Part shown: positions 1-22,948 of the stretch, piece after piece
Position numbering within the stretch: the first letter of the stretch is position 1
How the letters are laid out: every line of letters starts with the position of its first letter
Source: Perca fluviatilis
Lineage: Eukaryota; Chordata; Actinopteri; Perciformes; Percidae
NCBI RefSeq assembly: GCF_010015445.1
Contig: NC_053115.1
Span: 5,997,576-6,061,575, forward strand
Length of the DNA stretch: 64,000 bases
Direction: 5' to 3'
Translations under genes and position numbers: made by a program
Notes under the pieces: model-generated
What the model saw: only the letters and a program-made list of their open reading frames with translations
What the model was told of the DNA's origin: nothing
The model's database searches: none

Positions 1-109
1 GGATGTGTGACTGAGCAGTGGCATCTCTTTGCAGTCCCTACAGTTACTCTGAAGCCATCAAAAGCATATGAATAGCCGGAAGAAAACATGATTTATGTGG
101 TTTTTATTT

Positions 110-287
110 ATTTTAATTTAATTTAAATTTATTTTTTGGAGGGGGGGCTTTTGCCTTTATTTGATAGTGACAGTGGATAGACAAGAGAGATGGGGGATGA
201 CATGCAGCAAAGGGCCGCAGGTCGGACTCGAACCGGGGCCGCCGCAAAGGACTCTTTGCTCTTACTGGGTGAGCTAGAGGTCGCCCC
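110..287 (-). mobile_element. tRNA-derived SINE, copy 1
   Basis: Read on the minus strand, the element begins with a tRNA-like head: an A-box-like segment (TAGCTCACCCAGTAAGAG) and a B box (GGTTCGAGTCC). A unique body and an A/T-rich tail follow. The direct repeats ATGTGGTTTT(T/A)ATTTA at about 95-110 and 288-303 are a target-site duplication, which marks retroposition. Related heads occur at about 30400-31165 and 48562-48721. The copy carries no coding capacity. Confidence 0.8.
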
Positions 288-607
288 ATGTGGTTTTAAT
301 TTAATAAGGTATTTTTTAATTATCAGCATGAACATTGATAGCCTAACTCAGTATCTTAACAATACATGTATATACTGTATGCGTTAACATACTATGTAGT
401 GTTGTGTACTTCTGGTGGGTGTAAACAAAACCATAAGCTGTATCTGTACTGTTTATCTAAGTTAAGGCATCAGTTCACGCACGTCCCTGAAGAGCACATA
501 CCGCATGTGGTATCTAACGATGCGGTTTTATGTTCAGAGATAGTCATCTTAAGTTCTAAAGCCTCCGCCACCCAATCTCATGGAGGTGAATGGAATTGTG
601 TTTATGG

Positions 608-1588
608 TAGGGCTGGGCGATAAAACGATAACGATATGTATCGCAATAGACACGTAATCAATATCAATAGAAAATGCGTTCGATAAAACGTTCGATAACT
701 TGTTTTTCTTCTTTGGAAGAAACCAGAAGTTGCAAAGCAAGTTTGGTTGCATGAACAAAGGCACTCACTCTCTGGTAACCTAGCAACGTAGGGAGTGACA
801 CTCTAACAGCCAATCATGTAACAGTATCAAGTTTGGTTGCGCCACATCGCTGTCTCGTGTTGGATTCTACCATTCTACAATAACGGAACCGGCGGCGTGG
901 AGCGATAAGTGGAAAGTGAGTGCTGCAGCGAGCGAGGAAATTGTTGATAAAACAGGAAAAGTCAGTATGGAAGTTTTTGGGATTTTATAAGTCTGACCGT
1001 CGTCCCCACCAACACTACCGCAAACTTGTTTTACCACCTTAGCCGCGCTCACACAGCAAAGCCGTATTCGCCAGCAACGTCCAACAACATCTGCAGCTGC
1101 AACACGGCACAAGCAGCAGACCGCCATGGAGAGGTACTCTGCATCAGCGCCTTACTAAACGCTACAAAGAAATAACGGAGGCAGACATGCTGAGCACTGT
1201 CCAGAAGCCAGGTTACCAACCTAGCACTAAACCTGCAGAAAATAGTTCTTCTCAGGTTTCTCTATGTTTATATTTAACACTTTGCACCATTTTATTACAC
1301 CTTATTAAGCAGTTCTTACTTATTCTTTCTTCACTGTGATTTTAGACTTATGTTTACATTTTAATTATTTGAGTGATTTCCATGGTTGTGTTGACATTTC
1401 TGCTTTTATAACTGAGGGGATTATAATCAGAGGAAGGTTAAGTTTAAAATAAAAATGTTTAAATTTAATATATTTTTCTCCTGGTCCTTATTTTAAATAG
1501 GTCATAAAAAATATCAATAATTATCGATATCGACCGATATGAAACACTTATATCGTGATACAGTTTTCAGCCATATCGCCCAGCCCTA
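608..1588 (+). mobile_element. Non-autonomous hAT element, copy A (981 bp)
   Basis: Terminal inverted repeats TAGGGCTGGGCGATA...TATCGCCCAGCCCTA are flanked by a perfect 8-bp duplication GTTTATGG (600-607 and 1589-1596), the hAT hallmark. Inside, the + strand keeps short pieces that look like a BED-finger hAT transposase: SVWKFLGFYKS from 962, TTANLFYHLSRAH from 1014 in another frame, and KRYKEITEADMLSTVQ from 1157. They are separated by frameshifts or deletions, so the copy cannot make transposase and depends on an autonomous relative. It is nearly identical, in reverse orientation, to 11362-12360. Confidence 0.92.
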
Positions 1589-2094
1589 GTTTATGGTGCT
1601 CCAAGCATCAAAAAAATGGATTTCATAAAACCCACAAATATATCTTCTTAAAGCTTTAGTGCGTAACTTTTTGATATTAATGAACGTCCGTTACATTCAA
1701 GCCGTTGCCAAATGAGTTGCTACAAAGCTAATTAAGACTATCAGCTCCACACAACTCTCTCTGGACTTGTCAGTATGACTATGTTCAGAAGATTGTGGCG
1801 TCCGGCGACTTTCCCTCGCAGAAACTCGAGTGAAGGTAATTACTCTTCCAGGGCTCCAGACTAACTTTTTTTACTAGGGGCACAGTGGCCCCCAACTGAA
1901 AATTTTAGGGGCACACAACGTAAATCAACATGCTAACCAAATATTCAAATTTCTACTAATTTCCACTGTATTACTAATATATACTTTGATAATAGATGCA
2001 GGAATTACAATGTGCTGTTTCAAATTCAGTGTCACTTTTTAAGATGCAACATAGAAGGTAAACTGAAAGCCCCATCACAGTAAAAAAAAAAACA

Positions 2095-2250
2095 TATTTT
2101 GTTTATTATTGTATTTGTATATTATTTTTTAGCCTGTTTTATTTTCATCATGACCGTTTTTAATTGCTCTTTAATGTTTCATGTAAAGCACTTTGAATTG
2201 CCTTGTTGCCGAAAGGTGCTGTAGAAATAAAGTTGCCTTGCCTTACAACC
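2095..2250 (+). mobile_element. LINE (L2-like) 3' tail fragment
   Basis: The segment has the typical fish L2-type 3' end: a stretch resembling 'GTAAAGCACTTTGAATTGCC', then AAATAAAG and a short TTGCC-type repeat tail. There is no coding sequence. It lies inside the middle element and so is either part of that element or an older insertion in it. Confidence 0.6.
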
Positions 2251-2361
2251 TCAGCCTGTCAGTCAGTGACCAGGGCATAGAAACCACTGTTGTGCCTGGC
2301 TGCTAGTCTCCGAGGAAGTGTAACATCAACAGCACCGCGACCGCTTTCGGCTCGCCATTAA

Positions 2362-3068
2362 AGGTCCGATGACATGGCGCTTTTTGGATGCTTTTATATA
2401 GACCTTAGTGGTCCCCTAATACTGTATCTGAAGTCTCTTTTATATAGACCTTAGTGGTCCCCTAATACTGTATCTGAAGTCTCTTTTTATATAGACCTTA
2501 GTGGTCCCCTAATACTGTATCTGAAGTCTCTTTTATATAGACCTTAGTGGTCCCCTAATACTGTATCTGAAGTCTCTTTTATATAGACCTTAGTGGTCCC
2601 CTAATACTGTATCTGAAGTCTCTTTCCCGAAATTCAGCCTTGGTGCAGAATTACAGCCACTAGAGCCAGTCCCACAATGAGCTTTCCTCAGAACATGCCA
2701 TTTCTGTGTCTGAAGCTATTGAGGAGGAGAGAGGGAGGGGCAAGGTGGAGGGTGGGGGTGTGGCCTTGACCAACTGCCACTTTTCTCGTTTGAAAGCCAT
2801 GATGTCTCTCTCTCATGGGATGGCCAAATTCTCTGGGCGGGCAAAGCAGAGAAAGGGGAGGTAACCTTGCTCCTTATGACCTCATAACAAGCAAGATTCC
2901 AGAACAGCTCATCTGAGCTTTCATTTTCTCAAAGGCAGAGCAGGATACCCAGGGCTCGGTTTACACCTATCACCATTTCTAGCCACTGGGGGACCATAGG
3001 CAGGCTTGGGGAACTCATATTAATGTTAAAAAACCTCATAAAGTGAAATTTTCATGCCATGGGACCTT
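2362..3068 (+). mobile_element. TTAA element with internal minisatellite, copy A
   Basis: The ends AGGTCCGATGACATGG...CCATGGGACCT(T) sit between TTAA sequences (2358-2361 and 3069-3072). It holds five tandem 46/47-bp units (2391-2626) followed by a unique segment. The inverted sister copy is at 22949-23694. It is non-coding. It is the youngest layer of the three-level nest. Confidence 0.8.
2391..2626 (+). repeat. 46-bp minisatellite, 5 units
   Basis: Tandem units begin at about 2391 and repeat every 46 bp (one spacing is 47), each containing 'gaccttagtggtcccctaat'. The units are nearly identical. The same unit, inverted, forms six copies at 23389-23665, so the array belongs to the host transposon family rather than to this locus. 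Confidence 0.93.
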
Positions 3069-3998
3069 TTAATATCATATCACAGCAAACGCTGTCTGCG
3101 TGACGTTATAAAAAACTGTAACCACACTTGAAACCACTTTATCGGCATTTCCGTGACTCACTGTGACTTCAACAAAACTGCAGAGCTGATGTAGTTTGCA
3201 CCGTCTGCAGCTCTGCGAGTGTGTGCGTCAATTTTCAGAGAGGACATATAAGCTTGCGCTTACGCGCTCCCAGGTACCGAAAAGGGGGCAAATGTACTGG
3301 TCGCACACTCTCAAATTTTGGTCGCAGTCTGGAGCCCTGTCTTCTGAAGAGTCCCATCATGTTTTTTGAATCCTCCGTGTCCTCCTTGGCTACTAGCAAC
3401 TGTGTGGAGGAGGGTTGGGGGCGGTGTGCGATCACGGAAGGCTTGTATCATGTGGACGCGCCGTCTGAATGGTTTGTCATTACATAGGATTCCTCATGGG
3501 GGAGACAGAAACTTACGCTCTATAGCTTTAAGCAGAAGACCTTGACATTAACAAAGTCAAACAAACAAACAAACAAAGTCATTTTTCAAACCATTTTGTT
3601 TGAGTGTAAACCCAGTAGTATCACAGTTGTCTGGCTTCAAATAGCAGGCATTACCACAGTAGCTGTGTCCATATTTCATGCCACGTACCAATTCTAAGCA
3701 GGTTTTGAGAAGTGGCAAAATGAAATGCACTCAAATAGTTCAAACGCTTAAGCTGTGAGTCAGAGTGGGTGGCAAATTCATACTACATAATTGTCACGAT
3801 GAGATTGTAACTATGTCATACGCTGTTTGCTAGACTTCCTCGGGGCTAGAAAGCTTTGACGTTAAATTTGAAGTTGATACTCTTCATGTAAGACCAAACA
3901 GGATTTAAAGAAAATATTTTTTTCGAGCGCTAGACGAAAATAAAGAGCTTTTTTTAAAGCTTCAAGTTTTATACTTAAGTGATCAACATATATTGGAC

Positions 3999-4117
3999 TT
4001 AATAAAGGTAAAGGTACTTTATTGTCACATACACATACATGTAGCGAAATTCATTCTCTGCATTTAACCCATCCCTCAAGGGAGGAGTGCCATGCACAGT
4101 TGGGAAAACACTCAAGT
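3999..4117 (+). repeat. Dispersed fish repeat fragment
   Basis: The sequence around 'ggtactttattgtcacatac' and 'catttaacccatcc' matches a repeat tail I recognise as common in teleost DNA. No ends or target duplication are visible. Confidence 0.5.
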
Positions 4118-4605
4118 TCATTACCTTGCTGCATTGAATTATTGATTTCTGTAAACGAAAAATTTAAATCGGGCCTTCAGGTTTGTCGCAAGCAAAAAAT
4201 AGGCAGACTCAAATGGCTGTCAAGTGGAAAATCATCAAAAAACATTCAGTGCTGTTTTTCACAGATCAAGGCAAACACACTTTCGACAGAAAGTCTGAGC
4301 AGAGCCACCATTAAATTGACAGCTTGAATGCCAAAAATAGAGTTATCTTCACTGGCTCTTTTGTCTCAGACGAACCACTTCTTAACCAGGAACTCTTCTT
4401 AAAAACCGTATGGATCAAATTACTCTGCAGCTCGCTGGGATTTTCCTCTGATCCTGTACCTTGGCTTTTATGTATGGAACAATGACTGCAAGCCTTTAGA
4501 TGCACGCTGTGTCTGCCAGCAGCTGGAGTGCATTGTCACCCTTAATACTGTGCGCGAATAACACTGTTTTTCCATTTGCCTGCCGCGGTGTGTTCCTGTG
4601 CCCAG

Positions 4606-15923
<11,318 letters not shown>

Positions 15924-16466
15924 TAGACAGTGGTGTGGAAACCTGAAAGACACTTGATATATTTTGAACTGTTGACTGTAAAGTGATTTGAGATGTGTTT
16001 GACTATTTGGTTTTTAATGACTTCATTTCTATATGATCTTTAGTGCTTCAACGCTCCTCTAATGGACCATATTGTCTATAAAAAATTATATTCCCTTACT
16101 TTATGAATTTGCTAAGCCTCATTTAAATCATTACTTCAAATTGATTTGGTTGTTTAATGATCATACTGATTTTATATGAATTATTTCTGCTCCTTTTTTT
16201 TTTTTTATTATGGAAAGTAATTCAACGGTTTGTGAACTAGATTGAGTACACTGACTTCTGCTACTAGTGTAGAACTTCTACTACCCATGTATGTTTCCAT
16301 ACTCATATGAACAAATTCTATATATCCATGTTTGGCTCGAATAAACCAAACCGGAATGCAATTCCAGAAAGCCAACAAACATTTGTCACTGTTAACTGTT
16401 GTGTACTTCTCAGCCAAAAGTGCCTGGCCGAGCTACTTTTTAGGGAGCTTTTCTTTTCCTAATAAA
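15924..16466 (+). other. shq1: shq1 3'UTR (end estimated)
   Basis: AT-rich sequence follows the shq1 stop codon. AATAAA hexamers occur at 16340-16345 and 16461-16466, and another at 16850-16855. I cannot tell which is used; the first two give a 3'UTR of roughly 0.45-0.55 kb. No other gene is seen here. Confidence 0.5.
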
Positions 16467-17088
16467 TGGAAGGAAAACCTCTTCCTAAAGCATTGATTGA
16501 AGCGGAAAAGAAGACTGTCGGCACTAAGCAGGGCTGCGGAGCACGCAGGAGTGATTGATTCATCCGGCACGAATGGAGGAGCGCCGTCAACACCGCTCAA
16601 TATCATCGGCCGCATCTAGCAGGCGAGAGAAAACAAACAAGGAAGCACATGTCAGGCAGATAGATGAGGGCTGCGGCAGGGGAGGCGTTTGTTTGAGAGA
16701 TAAGAGCAACCCCGGGACCCGAGGCAGCCGCGAGATAGAAGAGGAGAGGGCCAGCAGAGAGTTAGCGGAGACTAACTGACTCCCTGGCCAGCTCAGGCGT
16801 GGAGATGTCCACATACGTTGGCAGCAGCAGCAATATCCACCTACTCTGCAATAAAATAGATTTTAATTTGTGTCCCCTGAGTGGACTTGCATTGATTACT
16901 GTAATTGAAGGGGGAAAAAAGAGAGACCGAAATGGCCCAAATTAGCTGAATTTGTCAGGTTTGGAGATCCTAATGGGTCATAACTGGCAGAGGTTGTGTA
17001 GGATCAAGCACAGCCGCAGTGTTGCCTCAGGCTTTTTAAAAATGAATTTCATCCTGCTTCAATGAATGTAGCTCAGGAGCCACCGGTG

Positions 17089-17110
17089 ATGATGATGATG
17101 ATGATGATGG
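17089..17110 (+). repeat. (GAT)n microsatellite
   Basis: A short run of about seven GAT units. Confidence 0.85.
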
Positions 17111-17934
17111 TTCCTTAGGTAGGCGCTGTCTGTAGTATTGTGTTACCGAGATGGATGGTGTTGTTAAGCACCTCCCAAGAAGAGACAACCTCCTTGCAAC
17201 ACCCCCCTTGGGAGCGAGCGCCATCATCGCTGTGACTGAGATGAGTTACATCGTGAGAGCCGGCCCATTTAAAACCCCTTTTCTCCTCACTGAGGACATG
17301 AGTCCAGGGACTGCGCGGCCCCCGCAGGCGCTGATTCCCTCTCCCCGCTGGGGTTTCACATTGATTAAGTGACACCGGGCTCTCTTGCCGTTTTTCATTT
17401 CAAAGTGGCCTCCGTACTGCCAACATTAGTGCAGACGTCTCGGAGCCCGGTCGGGGGATCCGCGGCCGAGGTCTGCACTTGGCTTGGTTTTATTTTCTTC
17501 CAATTAATGCTCCCTGCCGACGGACATTTTTCAAGAGACTAGGCCATGGTTTAATGAACGTAGCTGATAAATTATACAAGGCGGTAATAAATGTGATTCC
17601 TGTGCTCTGTTTTGACTTAGATTTGATAAATCAGCCCCTTACCCGTGTAGTGAGAGTGCCCTTTGACCCCCCCAAGGGTCTAAGAAAGGAATAATGTGTT
17701 CAGGACTCATGTGGGTCACTGTGGTAATTAGCCCATTAGCAACAGCACATGTCTAATAAGGTAAAGCTCTTGATATATTTTCTTTTTACCAATGTACATG
17801 CGTAGACAAACATCTGTTCACATACTTACCTGCGTACTTTGTGTACAGTTCAAGGCCAAATCCTCTCTGGCTGCCTTAGAATATCTTTCTTGAGAATATT
17901 TTGAGAATTTCTTTTTTTTCTTGACCTTGAAAAT

Positions 17935-18215
17935 AGTAGTTTGACCAAATGATATTTTGGTAATTCAACATTTTGGTATATACACTTGTTTGCTTTCTTG
18001 CTGAGAGTTGGATAAGAAGATCACATCTACTCTCATATCTCCAAAGCTCACAAATTGAGCTCCAGGAAGTCACCCCAGTAAAACCACAATGTGTTATTTT
18101 TACACTTCAGTTTTTGTATTTTTTTTTTACTGTTGGACAGAGTCAGGCTAGCTGTTTCCCCCCTGTTTCCATTCTTTGTGCTAAGCTAAGCTATGACTGA
18201 CTTCATATTTATTTG
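17935..18215 (+). repeat. Dispersed fish repeat ('gctaagctaagct' family)
   Basis: Carries 'cttgctgagagttggataag' and, about 170 bp on, 'tgtgctaagctaagctatga', two landmarks of a common percomorph repeat. It is diverged, and its ends are not defined. Confidence 0.6.
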
Positions 18216-18569
18216 GCAGGTATGACCGTGACCTTCCATCTAAATCTCAGCAAGAAGAAAAAGCAAAGTATGCCTTTAACCCAAGGTCCACTTTCCAACC
18301 TCATGAGTTTTCAACCTCCTCTCCAATATAAACGTCCGTAGAGCATCTTGCGTACAACAGAAACGGTCAGAAGAAACCGATAACGTGGGTACCCATTCTG
18401 CACAGGAACGCATAGCCGAAAGCAACTAATATACAAAAGGCTTAAGACTCAAAATGCTTTCTGTTGTGTGTAGGGAAGAAGAATTTGAACTAATACACAG
18501 ACTCATTTGAAATCATTCAGGTTTTATGTCTGTGAAGATTGAGTGAACCATTTTGCCTACTGTCCAACA

Positions 18570-19090
18570 CGGTCTCACGGCAGTTCGTGAAATGGTCACG
18601 TTCTTTTAATCTACTGATTTGTGTTCATGTGGGATGTTTTTTTTCGTGGTGGCCAGCACGAAATGGTCTATACGGAGATTGCGGGGTTGGGTTTAGGAAA
18701 ACAAAAACAACGGGGGAAGGACGCCGCACGCGGCGGGAGACGGCCGCGGGTAACGCGCGACAATAACTGGACCGCTAACGGGAAAGAAAACGCCACACGC
18801 GGGACGCGATCCCCGGCCTCTGGGGTGAAAGTCCGGAATTGTTTGACCCACCCACCACCCACCACCCACCAACCCACCACCCCAACCAACCTTCTTACGC
18901 GGATTTTCGGTATTTCACACTACGCGCTACCGTAGTCGTGCTGTGACCACGACATATGCTTCCCATTTAAATACATGAGTTTACATTTTCATGCTGGCCG
19001 CCACGAAAAGAAACGACAAAAACGTCCCCGTGAATACGAATCAATATTTTAAATAACGTGACCATTTCACGAGACTGCGATGAGGCTGGG
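18570..19090 (+). mobile_element. Inverted-repeat element with CGTGAAATGGTCACGTT ends
   Basis: CGTGAAATGGTCACGTT near 18586-18602 recurs as its reverse complement near 19056-19072, so the block folds on itself. The interior is GC-rich in the middle and has an ACCC/CCAC-rich run (18846-18892). No transposase ORF; target duplication not identified. Confidence 0.65.
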
Positions 19091-19379
19091 TTGATACTGT
19101 GACCTTGCTTGCCCCCACTGTGTATAGAAATTAAAATATGATCACACTAATGTGATGATGCATTCCCTTCCCTTGTTTTTGTTTTGAATGGGAAAGGCAG
19201 CAGCAAGGACAGCGTGGTCACTGCCCCCCCCCCTCCCTCCCTGCGACACAATGCCTCCGGTTGATTGTAATAGAAAACTCAATCTCTTCTCCCGTTCCTG
19301 AGAGGCAAAGTGATTCGGGTGCTTGAAAAGATTAATAGCCCTCGAGAAGAAATGAATCGGGCGCTCTCCAGGGCCTGAC

Positions 19380-19620
19380 CCCTCCAGTGGGCGTGCGAGT
19401 AGAAATCCTTTTGTGCACCCTCGTTCTCTCCCCCCCCGCCCCCCCCGGGCCGTGTCGCCTGGCGCGGCTCGGCTCTCCCCTTTTGTGGCCTTCGTACTGT
19501 GTCGCGTCGCTCCAGGCATGGCCGACGAGGAGCGACCCCCGGCGCTCGGCGAAAGGGAAGCAGGTGGCCGTTGTCTTCAGCCCACGCTTCGGGCTTTGTA
19601 GCCGGCCCGCTTGAAGTGAC
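19380..19620 (+). promoter_or_regulatory. CpG-rich segment, possible CpG island
   Basis: GC- and CpG-dense sequence (repeated CGGC, GCGC and CCCCGG motifs) within more AT-rich intergenic DNA. It contains an ATG (19519) in fair start context with a 27-codon open frame but no clear donor site. It could be a distal promoter or an island; nothing links it to a gene. Confidence 0.35.
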
Positions 19621-19953
19621 TGGCGTATGGTAATGAGGGAACAAGTGCATGGGATGTGTCAGTGTCTCTCAGGCTGACAACGCTGACAGGGAGGGATTAT
19701 CTAAATGGCCTATTTTCATGCTCTTAATCACAAAAGAAACAGTGAAATACCCCCTTTTCGCAGTGTGTGGGAGCGCGTGTGTGTGTGTGTGGCTGCGTGT
19801 TGACAGCGCCGGCATCCACTTGTCGTCAGTAGCGTTGCCTGGCTGATTTACTCTAATTGCTGTGAGCAATGTCCGTTAAATCACTCCCTAACTCTCAGTG
19901 GACATGTGCTATCAGGCAGCTTAATGCTGCAAATTGCCTCTGCCGTGCTAGAG

Positions 19954-19954
<1 letters not shown>

Positions 19955-20010
<56 letters not shown>
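19955..20010 (+). repeat. (TG)n microsatellite
   Basis: A pure run of about 28 TG units. Confidence 0.94.
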
Positions 20011-20013
<3 letters not shown>

Positions 20014-22948
20014 CGGGCGAGAAATCCTCTCATGGTTGTACCACCTTGTAAGTGCGTTGGAGTCGCAGGGGTGTTGGTTAAGTGTTAAGGTCGAGGAGAG
20101 TCACCTGGAAGAGCGCCCACGCGTAAAGCTTCTTCCCACTTTGACCTGCTGCTTTCTGAATGTACATTTTAAACCGTATACTCTCGCACTTAGTAGCCTG
20201 CATCACAGTGCTAACCCCCCCTCCTCCGCCCCCCCGGGGACGTGACAGCTGAGATACAGTACAGATCGTCAAACATTTCACACTGGTAGACAACAGCCCG
20301 CGTCTAATGAGGCTGCTTCCTCACTGTGCTGTATGTCTCTAGCCCGTTTCTCCTTTTGCCCGCGACAGTTCGTTTTCCGTGTCTGAGCCAGTCCACCACG
20401 CTCCAGTGTGTGCGTCTCTGCTCTTTCCAAAAAAGGCTCCGGTCTCGTGTTTGTTTTCACAGCTAAAACAGCCGTCAAACACGATTAATATTTCAGTGAG
20501 AGAATGTGCTGGAGGGAACCTCTAAGTGCTAGGGGGGGGAGTCGCAAACGACGCACCAGCACTGTTGCTTGCCGGCTGCGTCTGCTGTTATCTATTCGCC
20601 TCTTTTCCCGCTCTGCTTTCGTGGAACCGAGCGGCTCTTTGATGACTCCGGAAAACAAAGCAGCGCAGGATGAAAAGTCCAAATAACCTGGGTAAAGCTC
20701 TCCTGGTTGGCGTCAACAAGCTGTCGGCGTTTTCACTTCCTTTTCAGTTTCAGGTAGTTGTCATCGAGCCGGCTTTTTTTTTGGATCTTTCCTTTTTCAG
20801 AGGCAAACCGATCAGAGCTTCGTCAGAATAGAAATGGGGACCTCTGAGCCGAACCTCCGAGGCAGGGGGCCGGTGTTTGCTCTGCCTTGTGTCCACAGGA
20901 CCGGTGCCCTTTAGCCTTCATGTCAAGTGTGTGTTTCTGCCCGTCCTCGGCTCAAACTAGAGCAGGCTGAGCCTCAGACTAATGATGCCTCGCGGATGTT
21001 GGCATGTTGCAGCCAGACGGTGAACAAAGGTTTCTCATGCTCGTACTCCCCGAGCGCTCTGCCGACGAGCTCCCCTGACGTTACCGACGTAGGATCTTGA
21101 CACAGATAAAAGCTTCTGCTTGCGCGTGAACACGGAAACGCACTCCTCTCCTTTTTTGCTAGATTTGCTCGCCAGTGTCAGTGTCCGGTGCTTCCGCTGG
21201 CACGCACCAAAGCAAACAAGCGCAGCGACTTCCCACCGCGATCATCCCGCCACGTTTCATCTACGGCACCTCCGCGGCTCTCCTCCCACTTAGTCCACAG
21301 CACTTTTCGTTTAACCTGCTCTTTCTATTTCAGTGCTCTGTCTCTCACACTTATTTTTTTTTATCTCCACCCAGCTTCTCTTTGCAGATCTCTTTAACGT
21401 GGTGTCAGCCAAGCCGCGTACGTCCCACCCAGTCGTGCAACATTTCCAGCACCTCTTCTTCTCACCTCTACGCACATTACAAGAGTTGGCCTCCTACCAT
21501 ATTCCCGGGATGTGTTACATGAAAGCAGATACCCACACGTGTCGCTATGCTGATCCTGTCGACACGTCACGGATCGGCTGCCCCTCCGCGATTCAATCGC
21601 TCTTCTCTGGCACGGAGAGGTGTAGATTACATCTGCATGGTTCAGCGCCGTGCCTCCCAGCTGACACACGGCATCAACGGAGAGGGTAAAACATGGGGGG
21701 CTTAGGGGGGGGGAGAGAAGAATCACTGTCAGTGCGGGCACGTCTTTAAAAAAAGGCGGCTGTCTGAACACTGTCCTTCTAGTTTTTGTTGGAAAGACGT
21801 CCGCTGCTTTGACTCGGGGCTAATGAAAAGTTCCAGCCAGCGTGATAACAAGGAGTAAAAAGCAGAAATGAATTAAAGCGTGATTAAGTTTACAGAATGC
21901 GAGGCCGTCAGCTGCGCCGTCAACATCTGCCGTAACGTGACTGGCAGGCAGCTCAGTGGATTTTTTCTGACATCAGCGCAATGGCATATGCATGTTGTTA
22001 GTTAATGCTGTGTCAAGCTGTGTCTGCACGCTGGCTGTGATCTGAGTGATTGTGCTCTTTTAAAAGAGAAACAAGCTATCAGATAACCAGCTTGTACTTG
22101 GATAACTGTTGGTTGGTGGATCCATTTACTTGTACACAATGGCTGTTGACCTCTGATCCCTGGCAGAGTGGCTGCTTGAACTGACCTCGAGCAGGTCCAG
22201 ATATCACAGCGTGACTGCGTGGGTGTTGAGTGGAGACTTTGAACTCTCTGAAGGTGTAGAAATAGGTTGTGTACATTTTATACATTCCCTGCTGATATGA
22301 ACAGCACCACCCTCCCCACACTATTACGAAATCCGAATCGGGCGTATGCACCAACCAAGATTTGTAACTTTACGAAAGTGACAATTTGACAAGCATGGCC
22401 AGGTCTGTTTTTTCACTCTCCACACGACGACTTCGGTCACTCGTGTATAACCAAGAGCAACACCATGGATGCCCTCGTCGGAAAGTGTCTGCCATTGTAC
22501 GCCATATCCCAACATGCAACAGCTGAGTCGCGGTTGGAGATTGGAACAGGGAATCAAGTCACACTCGAGTTGAACGTGTCCCCGTAACAAGTTGGAAAAA
22601 TGGGGTAGCAGGGTTAGCCATTGTAACGCATTATGCGGTATTTAACACCTTGACAAGATTTCCAGAGCTAGAAGATGGACAGGACTGTGTGTTTCATTAG
22701 ACATGAATATGACAGAAGCGCAAAAACAGTATATTCATACTGCCATGTAGGATTGTGATGTTGGAGGTGGTGAGGTTTGCCAGACTTTCTGAGGGGGGGG
22801 CATATCAGTTGACATTTCTGACTGGGAACACAGAAATTTCGACTTTTAACCATTTCAACTGCAACGCACCATAACCCAAAGACCCCGGGCAACAGAGTAA
22901 ATTAAGCAGACAACATTAGAGCTTTAGTGCATAACTTTTTGATATTAA

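Larger units (their letters stand above)
1849..3339 (+). mobile_element. Middle element with CAGGGCTCCAGACT ends
   Basis: Inverted ends CAGGGCTCCAGACT...AGTCTGGAGCCCTG are flanked by the direct repeat TCTTC (1844-1848 and 3340-3344). The related outer copy has a single TCTTC at the matching site near 23860, which is the empty site. The element contains a LINE-like 3' tail (about 2095-2250) and a TTAA element (2362-3068). The CAG...CTG ends resemble hAT, but the visible duplication is 5 bp rather than 8, so the superfamily is uncertain. Confidence 0.72.
1652..3527 (+). mobile_element. Outer TTAA-flanked element A, carrying nested insertions
   Basis: The ends are AGCTTTAGTGCGTAAC and, as reverse complement, AGCTATAGAGCGTAAG. 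They form imperfect inverted repeats flanked by TTAA on both sides (1648-1651 and 3528-3531). TTAA targets point to a piggyBac- or Kolobok-like transposase. The element is split by an insertion at 1849-3339. A related copy, interrupted elsewhere, is at 22920-24026 in the same orientation. No transposase ORF is visible. Confidence 0.75.
1..4605 (+). other. shq1 upstream intron, repeat-filled
   Basis: I find no exon-like ORF that continues the SHQ1 domain upstream of 4606, so this is read as intron. It holds a tRNA-type SINE (110-287), a hAT element (608-1588), a nested transposon cluster (1652-3527) and a short dispersed-repeat fragment (3999-4117). The rest shows nothing recognisable. Confidence 0.6.

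Noticed and set aside
110..287. True tRNA gene
   Set aside because: A- and B-box-like motifs are present, but the anticodon arm and acceptor pairing do not form and a SINE body with target duplication follows.
867..1127. 86-codon minus-strand ORF (starts MAVCCLCRV) that recurs at 11823-12083
   Set aside because: It is repeated only because both lie in copies of the same hAT element. The transposase-like relics are on the other strand, so this ORF is a shadow.
2391..2626. CRISPR-like regular array
   Set aside because: The 46-bp units are directly tandem with no unique spacers, and the setting is vertebrate nuclear DNA; it is a minisatellite inside a transposon.
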